DNA of 26,899 nt, taken from contig JAENRP010000462.1 of the NCBI GenBank assembly GCA_024741835.1, forward strand, positions 1 to 26,899, given 5' to 3'. The DNA is from Diplocarpon mali. Its lineage: Eukaryota; Ascomycota; Leotiomycetes; Helotiales; Drepanopezizaceae. Shown in pieces: positions 1 through 10,210 of the stretch; position 1 is the stretch's first letter, and every line of letters starts with the position of its first letter. The translations under genes and the position numbers were made by a program. A model generated the notes under the pieces. The model was not told the origin of the DNA and made no database searches. It was given only the letters and a program-made list of their open reading frames with translations.

Positions 1-369
1 AGAAATTTTATTAGTAATTTTATTATTTTTCATTTATAGGTCCGGTTTATAAGTAGTTATTAGGTTTTATAAAATAATTAGTAAATTATCGAAATTTATA
101 AAATAAACCCTTTTCTTTACCTTATTTTTCTTTTTTTTTAATTATTAATCTAATAAAACGCCGATTGTACTATTTTTTAAAATTCTAAATTTGATTCCTA
201 AGTTAAGACTATAAGTTAAATTACTATTATTTAAAATTAGCAAACTTACCTTCCTTTTATTATAACTCCTTGCTAAATACCTTCCTTTACTAGCATTAAG
301 CCTAGCCCTTATACTAGCTAATCGTTTCTTAAAACCTTATTTTAGAATTCGGCTATATCTCTTATAATA

Positions 370-918
370 ACTATTTATCCTTTTAAAGATCGATTTATAT
401 TTTAAAGGCTAGCTTTTATAAGACTATCTTTAAGATAGTTAAATATTAGCTAAGATTTTAAAATAAAGGGCATTTGTAAAAGAATATCATTTAAAGAATT
501 CTCTATTATTAAAAAGTTAGTATAATTAATAATCCCTTTAACTCTAACCTTTCCGTTTTTCACCTATTTATTAAAATTGTATTTCGATCTAGAGATAGTT
601 AAATAAATAAAAAGTCGATTGCTAATAATTATTAATTAAGCTATTTCTATTACTTTTCTAATTATTATATTAACTTTTAAACTATAATTAATCAAAGCCT
701 TTACTTTAACTGATTCTTTTATAAAATAAATAATTATAAGGCTTTTTATCGCAATTGCTAAACAATTTTAATTAATATTCTAAAATATTAAAGCTATTAT
801 TATAATATTATAATACCTTTAGGTTCCTTTATCTTTTATAATTTAAAGATATTTAATTAAGGCTAAGTGCTTCTTAAAGCTCTTTTATATTACAATTTCC
901 ATTTCCTTATTATTATTT
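370..918 (-). pseudogene. Retropepsin-like segment of the outer element
   Basis: Read on the minus strand, this continues the Gag frame of 7022-9070 across the Copia insertion. Around 720-600 the translation has the shape of a retroviral-type aspartic protease: VKVKALI, then the active-site triplet, then KVNIIIRKVIEIA. The triplet at 689-681 reads N-Y-S, which C-to-T and G-to-A changes could derive from D-C-G. Further on, at about 500-420, comes a segment like LLQMPFILKS, as in retropepsin C-terminal halves. The catalytic Asp is therefore lost and the frame carries stops. Below about 370 another minus frame looks better (RARLNASKGRYLAR at about 300-260), so one frameshift is likely. The identity rests on pattern only. 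Confidence 0.55.
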
Positions 919-923
919 AAATC
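919..923. repeat. Target-site duplication, left copy (AAATC)
   Basis: AAATC directly precedes the left LTR and is repeated exactly at 7022-7026 directly after the right LTR. Five bases is the usual duplication length for Copia integrases. Confidence 0.93.
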
Positions 924-1118
924 TGTTGAGATGGGTGATACAGCCATCACTCTGATGTATTGTCATATGACCCTACTGCTTAGTCAGTAGGATATTGATA
1001 CGTATATAGCTATAGGGAAGAAAGGGGTAACCTTCCTTCCTTAACTCTTACTAATATATCGACTATCGACCTTTAGAAGTTTCTTATACCTACTGCGCTG
1101 ACTCACTTAAGCTTAATA
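924..1118 (+). repeat. Left (5') LTR of the Copia element
   Basis: Starts TGTTGAG and ends CTTAATA; the ancestral end was probably CTCAACA, the exact inverse of the start. It aligns without gaps to 6827-7021 with 13 differences in 195 positions, all transitions. The shared core from about 988 to 1033 is unchanged between the copies. Confidence 0.95.
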
Positions 1119-1133
1119 GGTTATAAGCCCTGG
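1119..1133 (+). other. Primer binding site, initiator-tRNA-Met anticodon-arm type
   Basis: GGTTATAAGCCCTGG abuts the left LTR. Its first 12 bases match the complement of an initiator tRNA-Met anticodon arm (GGTTATGAGCCC) except for one TpG-to-TpA change at 1125, which is the RIP signature. Priming by a half-tRNA cut in the anticodon loop is established for Drosophila copia and yeast Ty5. There is no match here to the tRNA 3' CCA end, so this mode fits better than conventional priming. The tRNA comparison is from memory. Confidence 0.7.
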
Positions 1134-1238
1134 ATAGACCGATAATAGATTATTAACTTCCTTTAGAAAGCACTTGCGCTATAACTGTTAGTAGGAAGTT
1201 GAATAAGACTTATAGTAAAAGGCAAGCAATCGGCGAAT

Positions 1239-1366
1239 AAGAGGTGTGATTCCCTATTCAGCTAACCTATATTATAAGAGGTGTGATTCCTTGCTCTACA
1301 ACCCTTTGGTACTGCAAGAGGTGTAATTCCTTACTTTATTATGTTTTGTAGGAGGTATGATTCCTT
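1239..1366 (+). repeat. Four copies of a 17-bp leader repeat
   Basis: AAGAGGTGTGATTCCTT-like units start at 1239, 1276, 1316 and about 1350, spaced 37, 40 and 34 bp. Copies 3 and 4 differ mainly by G-to-A changes. They lie between the primer site and the gag start, where packaging or dimerisation signals are found in retroelements. Any function is inference. Confidence 0.8.
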
Positions 1367-1523
1367 GCGTTATAGCTTAAAAACCCTTTTCGACAAAAGG
1401 ACTTCCTCCCTATTTAATACTTCTATAACACCTGCTATTTAATCATTTCAACTTTTCGATAGGAGGAGTGCCCTTAACCATTTAATTTATTTGATTTTAA
1501 ACGCAATTCTATTCGAAACAGCA

Positions 1524-4500
1524 ATGGTATCCGATTCCGATCGAAACACTAAGCCTAAAGACCTCTAACTCTCTTGGAAAAACTAGCAATGATAGTTCGA
1601 CGATTTAGAGCTTTACTTCAAGAGCAAAGGCATCGAAATAGCGATTCAAAAGACACTTATTAAATACGCAAGAATAGGCCCTTATACTCCCTCTACCGAT
1701 TCGTCTACTTCTACTTCAATAGCTAATATAACTGCTAAGGATTTGCTAGATATATTAAATAAGCTTAGCCTAAGAGCTTTAGTAGATAATAACCGAGAAT
1801 CCCAAAGGCAGATTTTGAATATGGAAAAGGAGAAGGAGTATAGGCTGGCCTTAGCTAAATGCAAGCTTAAGATTAATAGAGGTTTAAGCAATAAAGACTG
1901 AGATTTTATTTAAGTTCATAATAATGCGAAGATAAGATAGGATACTTTAAAGGTAAAATACTCTTAAACAACTGCCCTTAATACCTAGCATCTACTATAG
2001 CAGATCACTTCATTTTAGTATAGAAAAGATAAAGATAGCAAGGATATAGATATAAATATAGACTTTGCCTAGTTTATACTGCGTAAAGTAAGAAGGAGAG
2101 TAAGAGCTATAGATCCTAGGATAGCTATAACTTTTAGGGAAACTTAGCTTTTTAGTTTCCTACTTAATGGCCTCCCTTTTAAGTTCGCTATTGTAAAACA
2201 ATCTCTTCTCGTCTAACCTAACCTTAAGATTTATAAGAAGATCGACCTCCTTCGAACTATTAAGCAAGACTTTGAAGGATACTCTAAATCGGCAAATGCT
2301 ACATTATAGGGCAACGACAAGCCCGAGAAGAGGAAGGAGCGCGGGACGAGCCCTCAAGCTTATTAGGGATGCTACTTCTATAATAGTGCTTATAATATTA
2401 CTAATTATAAAGTTAGAAGGCAACTGATCAATATAGTCGCCAGCTTTAATATTAAGAAGTAATTAAAGTAGAAGTTAAGAAGCAAACTGCCCTTATCCTA
2501 CCAAAGGCCGCAACTACTAAGGAAAGGCAAAGGAAAAGGCTATTTAGCCAGAACTTTAGCAGATACCTCTAATAACAATAGTAGGTTATCTAAACTTAAA
2601 TCCACTTTTGATAATTCAAATAATAATTATAATAAAGATGCCTACGTTTTAAAAGCCGATCTCTATAAGATCCCTGAATCCAATTGATATAGTAATACTA
2701 ATTATATAATATATATGATTGATAAACCCTACCTATTTAAAGGCCCGCTTATTAAAATAAAAAGGCGCTCTATTAAGGTTGGTAGTAGAAGGTTATATAT
2801 AGACTTAATAGGTATAGTAGAAATGAATATCGCTAGCGTTTCTTTCCTTTTATAAAATGTTCTCCTTATACTTAGCTTAAGTATTAATCTCTTATCTAAC
2901 TGCAAGATCTATATAAAGTTGAATTGTATAAGAGTTTTTAATAATCAATTTATATAGTTTATAAATAATAATTATAAAGTGATCTTTAAAGCTAAAATCA
3001 AAGATAGACTTTATATTATCTTAAAGGTAATATTATAGAAATTGACTCCTAAGCTGGACCTACAAGTGAATTCCTTTAAGGAAAGTGCACTCTCTGCCTT
3101 AATACAATTAAGCGAAGATAAGGAGAATAGATAGACTCTTAAGCTAGGATTATAAGTGAATTTAGTAGAAATGACTCTTAGGCCAGGACCGCGAGTAGAT
3201 TCTGCAAATTCGCTAATAACGACTCTTGGGCCGGGATCGCAAGTGAAATTCGCAGAAATGACTCCTAGGCTAGGACCGCGAGTGAAATTCGCGAATTCGT
3301 TAGAGACGACTCCTAAGCCGGGACCGCGAGTGGATCTTGCTATTTCTGGGAAATCGACTCTTAAGCCAGGACCGCGAGTAGATCTTGCGGTTTTATTAAA
3401 AACGACTCCTAAGCCGGGCTTGCAACTGGAAAACGGCAAAACCTCAAACTGCTATTACTAGTCCTTTCTAGCCGCTAATAACAAAGTATTAATTGACGAT
3501 AGGCTACTAAAGCTATTAGAAGCCGAAAGCCTATTAAGGTATTAGCTAATATATAGAAGATTCGCGCATTTAAGGCTAGAGAAATTAAAGGGCCTATATA
3601 AGGTCTTAACCTTAAAACGAAAGATCCAAGTACTAAAGGATCGCCTAGTGTATCGAATTTGCAAGCTAATAAAACTTCGAAATCAGACGCAAACTAAGCT
3701 TAGTCTATAGAAAGATTCGATACTAGCACTAATATCCATTAATACTGCTAGACTATTTACAACCTCAATTAGAGGAAATAATTAGTTTTCTTAAATAGTA
3801 GATAACTCCACTTAGTAGATATAGACTATTTACACTAGGACCAAATCTAAGCTTATAGAAAAGCTGGAAACTTGGAAAGTGATAAAGGAACGCTAGACCT
3901 AGTTAAAGCTAATAGCTATTAGGTCTAATAACGCATTAGAGATTAGGGCAAAGCTTAACAAATAGGTAAAATAAGGAGTTTATTATAAACTAACTATAAT
4001 ATACAAAGGTTCCTATTAGAATAGCATTACTAAGCGAAGCATCTAGTAAGTAGAGACTGACTATCGCACTTTACTATAAGATGCTAACCTACTATTAGAA
4101 TTCTAAGACCTTGCAATTAAGGCAGACATATACCTGCGAAATAGAATAGGTAGTAGACTAATAGTTAATAGCACCTGAATATCGCTATATAAAGCATATT
4201 TTAAATAGAAACCAAGCCTAGACTATATCTGCATCTTTAGAAGCGTCTGCTACTCTTATATTAGCCTGAAGTCCTGGCCCGCGGGTATAAAGAGTAAGAA
4301 GCTAATAAACTGAGGTAGAGAGTGTGTATTTGTTAGGTATATTAAATAGATAATAAAGCAATAGATAGTATATGCGCTAGATCTAGGGCGAGTAATCACA
4401 TCCTTAGTAGTTGAGTTTGACAAATCTCGAAATAGGAGGAAGCTGTCCTTAAAGCTCTATATACCTAGAGATTCGCAAGGTATACTACTCAATGGTAATA

Positions 4501-6524
4501 CTATTAAGCCGAACTAATAACCCCTTTCTCTTAGCTCAGGCATATTAAGCGCACCTGCTAATCGACAATCAGCTAGTCGTCCAAAGGCCGAATAGACTAT
4601 TCCTATCGTCTGCGAACTGCCTAAAGTATAGAACAACTTTAATATCATCGTCCCTTTAGTTAAAGCGCTTATAGTAAAGGATATTCCCGAAATAGGTATA
4701 AGTAACGATAAGCCTCTACTACTAGAAAGCGGTTCCCTAAATAATAAGCCTATAGAACCTATAGCCGAACCTACGTCTTTAAAGAGGAATAGAGACCTAG
4801 AACTAAAAGATACCTTAGACGAACGCAAGTCTAAGCGTATCCGGGCTATAATAGCGTATAAGATCTATGAGCTTAAACTTCAATAGAGCTTTAACGAAGA
4901 TAATGCGTTCTTAGCCGCTAGAAGGATAATGAAAATCTCTCTTCTAAAGATATACAACAAAGCTGTCAACGACCTAAAGAATAGAGTAGTATAGAGTAAG
5001 GCAATCTAAGAGGAGATAAGCTCTCTTACTGCAAATGGCATATAGATAGAGGAACTGACGCTAAAGGATATGAACCTAGTATTAATGAAATGGGTCTTTA
5101 TAATTAAGATATATATAGATAGAACCTTAGAGCGTTATAAGGCAAGGCTTATAGCTAAGGGCTTCTCCTAATAGTATAGAGAAGACTACTTCGACACATT
5201 CGCGCCAATAGTTCGCATAGATACCCTTTGCATATTTATAGTAATAGTAGCCGCTAAGGACCTTAAATGCAGATAGTATAATATTAAAAATGCATTTACT
5301 AAAGCGACTATAAAGGAATGGATTTTTCTCTCTTAACCTAATAGTATTCCTATATGCGCTGGCTACTCTCTTTATATACTTTGCAGTATCTATAGGTTTA
5401 AACAATCAGCCTATAATTAGAACCTTTTATATAGCTCTGCTTTAGTAGAAATGGGATTCGTTTAAAGCCTAGCTAACCCTTGTCTATTTACCTATACTAA
5501 GCGTAGAATCAAGTTGCTACTATATATTAACGATATTGCTATAGCTGCGAAAACAACTATTTAATTGGATTGGTTCTTTATAACAATTTAGAAACGTTTT
5601 AATACTAAGGATCTAAGGGGAATTTATAAGATCCTTAGCATCTGCATTATAAGGAACCGCTCTACTTAAGAACTCTAGTTAGATTAAGAGCAGTATATTA
5701 AGAAGATCCTAGATCGAATAGGACTCTCTACTTATACTCCTAACTTTAAGCTAAAGCGTACTCTAATCGAAGGAAAGTATAATAAGTTAGAGCCTGCTAA
5801 TGAAAATAAGCAAAGAGGAGATCTGAAGAAGTACTAATAGGATATTAGAGCGATTATATATACTATAGTATATATAAGACCAGATATTGCCTTTATTACT
5901 AGGCAATTTAATTAGAACTTAAAGGATCTGACGATTTAATATAAGAATGCAGTCAAGCGACTTAGAAGGTACCTTCGATCGATAATCATATAGAAGGTAA
6001 GATATAGACTAACGAAATATATAAGCGCAAAGCTTAAGGTATATACCAATTCCGATTAGGCAAATATAAAAGGTCGGAAAAGTATATTTAGAAGCGTAGC
6101 AGTACTATATAGCAGACCTATATTGTAAGGAAGTAGGAAGTAGAAATCAGTAGCTACTGCAAGCACTAAGGCCGAATATATATTAATGTTATCAAATTAT
6201 AAGCAAGGATTATAGATCGCCTAAGTTCTAAAAGATATAGGTTTCGCTAAGTATATTAGATAAGATAGGAACTATATTGATCTTTAAGCAGATAATATAA
6301 GGGCGATTGCACTTGCAAAGAATCCACACTTGTATAAGCGATCAAAATATATCGATATTGCCTACCACTTTATCTGCGACCTTATTATAAAGAATAAGTT
6401 GTCGATTACCTATATCCTAACCGATCGAATAATAGCAGATGGATTTACGAAGCCACTAGAGACGGTTGCAAAGTTCGAAGCGTTCAAAGACATACTAGGG
6501 TTGCAGAAGACAGTAGGGGCTTAG
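1524..6524 (+). pseudogene. Copia gag-pol polyprotein, inactivated
   Basis: One frame of 5,001 nt runs from an ATG at 1524 to a TAG at 6522. Every domain I checked along it is in this frame, so damage is by substitution and not by frameshift. Gag occupies about 1524-2690, with FDDLELYFKSKGI near 1596 and a possible decayed zinc knuckle at 2370-2411. The protease active site at 2694-2702 reads N-T-N instead of D-T-G. Integrase follows at about 3540-4300, with GAG-pre-integrase residues RRFAHL near 3560, SNNALE at 3924 (catalytic Asp to Asn) and a Lys at 4032 where Glu is expected. Reverse transcriptase spans about 5070-5800, with YNIKNAF at 5277 (Asp to Asn) and YIND at 5523 in place of YVDD. 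RNase H spans about 6040-6520, with YTNSD at 6042 and an intact-looking end, FTKPLETVAKFEAF. Confidence 0.93.
3044..3428 (+). repeat. In-frame array of a 25-27 bp GC-rich repeat within pol
   Basis: Units of the form GACTCCTAAGCCGGGACCGC-GAGT start at 3044, 3134, 3173, 3221, 3260, 3308, 3356 and 3404. The later spacing is mostly 48 bp, with 39 bp twice. Each encodes a variant of T-P-K-P-G-P-R-V-D, so the array makes a Pro/Gly/Arg-rich linker between protease and integrase. Unit ends ACTC and GAGT are inverted repeats of each other. The array is far richer in GC than its surroundings, and the oldest-looking units (3044, 3134) carry most of the G-to-A changes. Confidence 0.9.
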
Positions 6525-6826
6525 CAGGCTTAAGGACAACTCCCGGGCCCGCCTTGCGAGTTAGGTTATATAGTCTTATAAAGGAAAGTTTTTAAATCGA
6601 CTCCTAGGCCTAGACCGCGAGTCAAGTCATATAGTCTTATAAAGGAACATCTTTTAGGAAATTTGACTCCTAGTCCCGCCCTACGAGTAGGATTGGTGAT
6701 TTTAATAGAAGTTGCTATTGATTGATTGTTTTTGATTTGGAGAGATACCTAGGAGTTGGATTAGCGCAAAAGGATAATTATTATTTTCCCAACTGCAGGT
6801 CAATTGGAGTAAGGTCTGAGTAGAGG
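6525..6826 (+). other. Copia 3' untranslated part with three more GC-rich repeats and a possible polypurine tract
   Basis: After the pol stop, three copies of the pol-linker repeat occur at 6538-6562, 6599-6623 and 6665-6689. The one at 6599 has complete GACTC...GAGTC ends and an inner CTAGGCCTAG palindrome. Around the first two, the flank TATAGTCTTATAAAGGAA is also repeated (about 6568 and 6629), so a roughly 61-bp segment was duplicated. The best plus-strand primer candidate is the purine-rich GAGTAGAGG at 6818-6826, just before the right LTR. It is broken by one T, so that assignment is weak. Confidence 0.7.
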
Positions 6827-7021
6827 TATTAAGATAGGTAATACAGCTATCACTCTAATGTATTATCATATAACCCTACTGCTTAATCAGTAGGATATTG
6901 ATACGTATATAGCTATAGGGAAGAAAGGGGTAACCTTCCTTCCCTAACTCTTACTAATATATCGACTATCGACCTTTAGAAGTTTCCTATACCTACTGCG
7001 CCGACTCACTTAAGCTCAATA
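6827..7021 (+). repeat. Right (3') LTR of the Copia element
   Basis: Starts TATTAAG and ends CTCAATA, and is the same length as the left LTR. In its left half it carries A or T at nine sites where the left LTR keeps G or C; in its right half it keeps C at four sites where the left LTR has T. Confidence 0.95.
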
Positions 7022-7026
7022 AAATC
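7022..7026. repeat. Target-site duplication, right copy (AAATC)
   Basis: An exact copy of 919-923, directly after the right LTR. Removing the Copia element and one copy restores a continuous minus-strand frame in the host element. Confidence 0.93.
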
Positions 7027-8211
7027 TTTAAATATAACTAAGATATACTTTCTTAATACTTTATCAAACTGTTTAATTAAACTAAATAGGTCTTTAAATA
7101 TAAGGTTTATTTGCTAAGCTATGATATTCTCTATAGCTTTTTCTATTATAATTGAATTAGCGTATTTATTAACGAATTTTTCCTATTTTAATATTTATCT
7201 CTTTTACTTAAGGTCAAGGGTCTATATAATAACTTTAACTTCTTAATCTTTAAGCTTAAAGTCATCTTTATCTATTATATCCTTAATCAATTCGTTTACT
7301 ATATTAGCTTTATCCTTATCTATTATAATTCTAGATTATTAAGTATCTTTTAGCATTTGGACTTTATATTAAGATTCTTAAGTTGCATATATTAATTTCT
7401 AAACTTTAGCTAGTTTTATTAGTATTAAAGGAGTAGTAGATCTAGAAAGACGCTAAGTATTCTAAGGGTTTTTAGATATAAAAGCAGTATTAATATTAGT
7501 AAACACATTATTATTAACCTACTTTAAAATAGAGATTCCTTTAACTTTAGTAGCAGTCTAATTCGAAGTTTAATTAGTAAATACTCCCTTAGGTAGATTG
7601 CTAGCTAGATTTATATATATATAAGTTAGGACCTTAGAGTTTATTTCAATAATGCGCTTTCGTTCGGCCAAATCCTTATCCTACTTTATACTATATATTA
7701 TTATTCGAATAGTCTATAGCTATAAGTGATTCTAATATTTTTTAATAAGAATAGCCTTTGGCCTAGGATCTCTAATGCAAAGCATTTTATACTTATTAAT
7801 ATATATAATCCTAGTATTAATAAAATAATAGAAAAGAGGACATTTATTATAATACTTATATAAAGGGCAGTTAGGTTCCTTATTATTATAAAAGTTGCAA
7901 GTTAGTCTTCTTCTATCGCTATTTCCTTAGTACTTTATAGTATTAATATTAGTAGAATGCTAATTAAGATCAATTTCTCCTTTTTCAATTAACTATTAAG
8001 TTCTTATATTAGCTGGTTATTCTAAATAATAAGAAGTAAGAGTCTAGTAATAAGAACTATTAAGTTGGCTTATAATAGCCGAGTTTTGCCTATTATTAAA
8101 TTAAAGAATATACTATTTTTCTTATAAGAGATTATTAATCTTAGTTTTTAAGCTTTAAATTTAAAGTTCTATAAATTAGGTCTTAAGTTCCTTAATTCTA
8201 AGGTTGGATCT

Positions 8212-8238
8212 TACTCTTAAGTTAGGCCTACGAATGAA
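8212..8238 (+). repeat. Copy of the Copia GC-rich repeat inside the outer element
   Basis: TACTCTTAAGTTAGG-CCTACGAATGAA aligns without gaps to the Copia unit at 3356. Most differences are C-to-T or G-to-A, plus the first base and one A/C change. It lies antisense within the Gag frame of the outer element. Confidence 0.55.
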
Positions 8239-9219
8239 AGGTATAACCACTAGGTTCTTCTTTGCCTCCTTTATAACTTTTAAAGCTTTTAAGTATTCTT
8301 AGACTAGGCTCTTAAGGTCTTTAGTATAAGAGGGAGTAAGGGCTTTTTCCTACTTTATAATATTAATAGTTCTTTTATTAAAATCTGATTTTAAAGCAAA
8401 GGCTAAGAATTCCTTAAATAAAGTAAAGGTTATAAGGTCTTACTTATTAATCTTAAAATGCTTAATAATCTTATTTTAAAGGCTAATAGGTAATTTAAAT
8501 AAGAAAAGGCGGCCTCTTTTAACTTTATTAAGTATTTTCTAACTAATTAAGGTATTTAATATATAAGTAAAAGTCTGATAGTAGTTTTTAATTTCCTTAA
8601 GAGTATAAGTGATTAGAATAAATTCCTTTAAGAAAGCTAAGGTATTGCAAATCTACTATCTATTAAATTTATAGAATTCAGATTTAAAGGCCTTAATAAG
8701 GAGTTTCTATAAACTATAAGTTTTCTATTTAAAGAGGGATTTGATAATATCTTTACTTATATAATTATAGTAGTAAGGAAGTCGAAAAATCATATCCTCT
8801 TATATAATATTAAAATCGTAATAAGTTTCCTTATATTACTTAAGAAAATCAGTAATATTAGCACTTATAAAGTAAGGAGCGCTAAAGGAACTAAAGAGGG
8901 GAAAGTAATTAGTAATAGCTTTAAATGCAGCTATTATCGTTTTATACTAACTATTTAAGTTAATAAAATCTATAAAAGGCAAAGGAGAAGCTTTAATATT
9001 ATAAGATTGATTATTAAAAGAAGTACTTCGAAATTCAAAAGGGCTTAAAGAATATTTAAAATCCGAGTCAATCTTAGAATAATTAAAACGAATTTAAAAA
9101 GATTTAAATAAAGGGTTAGTAAAAAGTTTAAAATTAATATTATTTTTAATATTTTCTAATATTAATATTAAAAAAGTAAATAGTAGCCTTAAGTTATTTA
9201 AAGATATCTTTTTATCCTT

Positions 9220-9245
9220 TTACTTATAGGCTAGGCCTAAGAGTA
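9220..9245 (-). repeat. Second copy of the GC-rich repeat in the outer element
   Basis: Read on the minus strand it is TACTCTTAGGCCTAG then CCTATAAGTAA. The first half is identical to Copia units over ACTCTTAGGCC; the second half is diverged, partly through RIP-type changes. It lies just upstream of the clear Gag frame. Confidence 0.45.
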
Positions 9246-9310
9246 GAATTCCGGATTCTATTAAAAGTTTAATCCGAGTTTATTAAAAGATTTTAAATAG
9301 GTGCTAAATA

Positions 9311-10210
9311 GCTAATAAAAGCATTGCAACTAATTATAATAAAATAAGGTTTACTTAATTAAGGATTAATTTCTAAGATAAGGTTTATATCTAAGATTCT
9401 TCTTAGCCTTTAAGCTAATTCCTATTAGTCCTTAAAATAAAAGGGTCTTTAAAGATGATTCTAAGGCAATTTTTAAAGTTCTATTAAGCTAAAGCGGTTA
9501 AATTATTAGATTCGGATTTCTAAGGATTTTAAAAAGACACTTCTAATTAAAGTTTACGCTTAGTATTACCTAAGTACTTAAAACTACTATTATTTGAAAT
9601 TGCTATTATAAGGTTTATTAAACTTTTTATATTAAAAAGCTGAAAATTCCGAGAATCTTAAAGTTAAAGAGAAAAATAGGGGTTTTTTAAAATAGAGCCG
9701 AAAAGGGAAATTCTAAAGTTGTTAATAATTGCTAAATGAAAATCGATAGTTTTAAGTAATTAAGCGGTTAAGGATAAGGTTTTTAAAGTTAATTAAAATG
9801 CTATAAGTATTTCGAAGATATATTTTTCAAAAGGCTAATCTTTTATCTATAAATTAAGAGATTAATAAGGTTGTATAAGGATAGAAATCTTAAGAAATCG
9901 GTCCTTATATAAGTTACTAATATAAAACTAAAAGGGAGATAATATAAGAATAAGCCTAAGGAAAGACCTAAAAACAAGAGAAGGAAGTACTATAAGCAGG
10001 CTCTCTTAGATAAGATATTAAGAACAAGTCCTAAATATAGGGTATATTTAGTACTTATAGTAACGCGCTCTATCTCTATATATAAAAGAGGCTCCTTTTA
10101 TCCTCCTATCGGCCCTGCCCTATTATATGACTTTTGTCACGTGATTCATCCATACCCAGGTCTCCATAATACAAGGGTTATATAGGCCTACTAGAGCGAA
10201 AATCGACAAA
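9311..10210. other. AT-rich degenerate sequence, probable 5' end of the outer element
   Basis: No reading frame is recognisable. On the minus strand there is a TATA-like TTTTATATATAG near 10,080 and a CACGTG at 10,139-10,144, both common in fungal LTR promoters. That places the outer element's 5' LTR somewhere around 9,950-10,200, but no second copy exists in the window to fix its ends. Confidence 0.35.

Larger units (their letters stand above)
924..7021 (+). mobile_element. Full-length, RIP-inactivated Ty1/Copia LTR retrotransposon
   Basis: The element is 6,098 bp long. It has two 195-bp LTRs, a perfect 5-bp target duplication, a primer binding site touching the left LTR, a leader with short repeats, a single gag-pol frame and a 3' untranslated part with more repeats. 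The domain order protease, integrase, reverse transcriptase, RNase H is diagnostic of Copia rather than Gypsy. It is inserted in the opposite orientation inside the Gag-protease frame of an older or contemporary element. It cannot be autonomous, because the frame is full of stops and the catalytic residues of its Pol enzymes are changed. Confidence 0.95.
7022..9070 (-). pseudogene. Gag-like polyprotein of the outer retrotransposon
   Basis: On the minus strand one frame can be read over about 2 kb with only in-frame stops, mainly TAA and TAG. The start is not certain; coding character is clear from about 9070 (SKIDSDFKYSLSPFEFRS). A fungal Gag core follows at about 8880-8430, with ITDFLK near 8845, DFNII then MIFRLPYYYNY near 8800, and GRLFLFKLPISL near 8500. 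A basic stretch (IRRPNLRVRSNLR) lies near 8230. A Cys-rich knuckle at about 7899-7840 starts CNF-Y-NNKEPNCPLYK, where the Tyr is probably a former Cys. The frame ends at the Copia insertion with FVNKYANS and a helical segment (about 7170-7030). I name it Gag from layout and residue pattern, without a database search. Confidence 0.65.
1..9310 (-). mobile_element. Outer, RIP-degraded LTR retrotransposon (Gypsy-like), split by a Copia insertion
   Basis: On the minus strand a degenerate Gag frame runs from about 9070 to 7022. After removal of the Copia element and one copy of its 5-bp target duplication, it continues in the same frame from 918 into a retropepsin-like segment. Gag, a Cys-rich knuckle and then a protease is the order of an LTR retrotransposon Gag-Pro polyprotein; Ty3/Gypsy is the likeliest class. 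Reverse transcriptase and the 3' LTR would lie left of position 1, so the class is inferred and not seen. The 5' LTR should lie near 10,000-10,200 but I cannot define it from one copy. Stops are almost all TAA or TAG, as expected from RIP of CAA, CAG and TGG codons. Confidence 0.7.

Noticed and set aside
1239..1366. Spaced short repeats resembling a CRISPR array
   Set aside because: Only four degenerate units with 17-23 bp between them, inside a retrotransposon leader of a eukaryotic genome, and no cas genes.
3011..3439. 142-codon antisense frame with repeated R-G-P-G-L-R-V units
   Set aside because: It is the reverse reading of the in-frame repeat array in Copia pol; the plus strand carries the polyprotein.
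5127..5405. Open minus-strand frame inside Copia
   Set aside because: It lies antisense to the reverse transcriptase motifs and has no features of its own.
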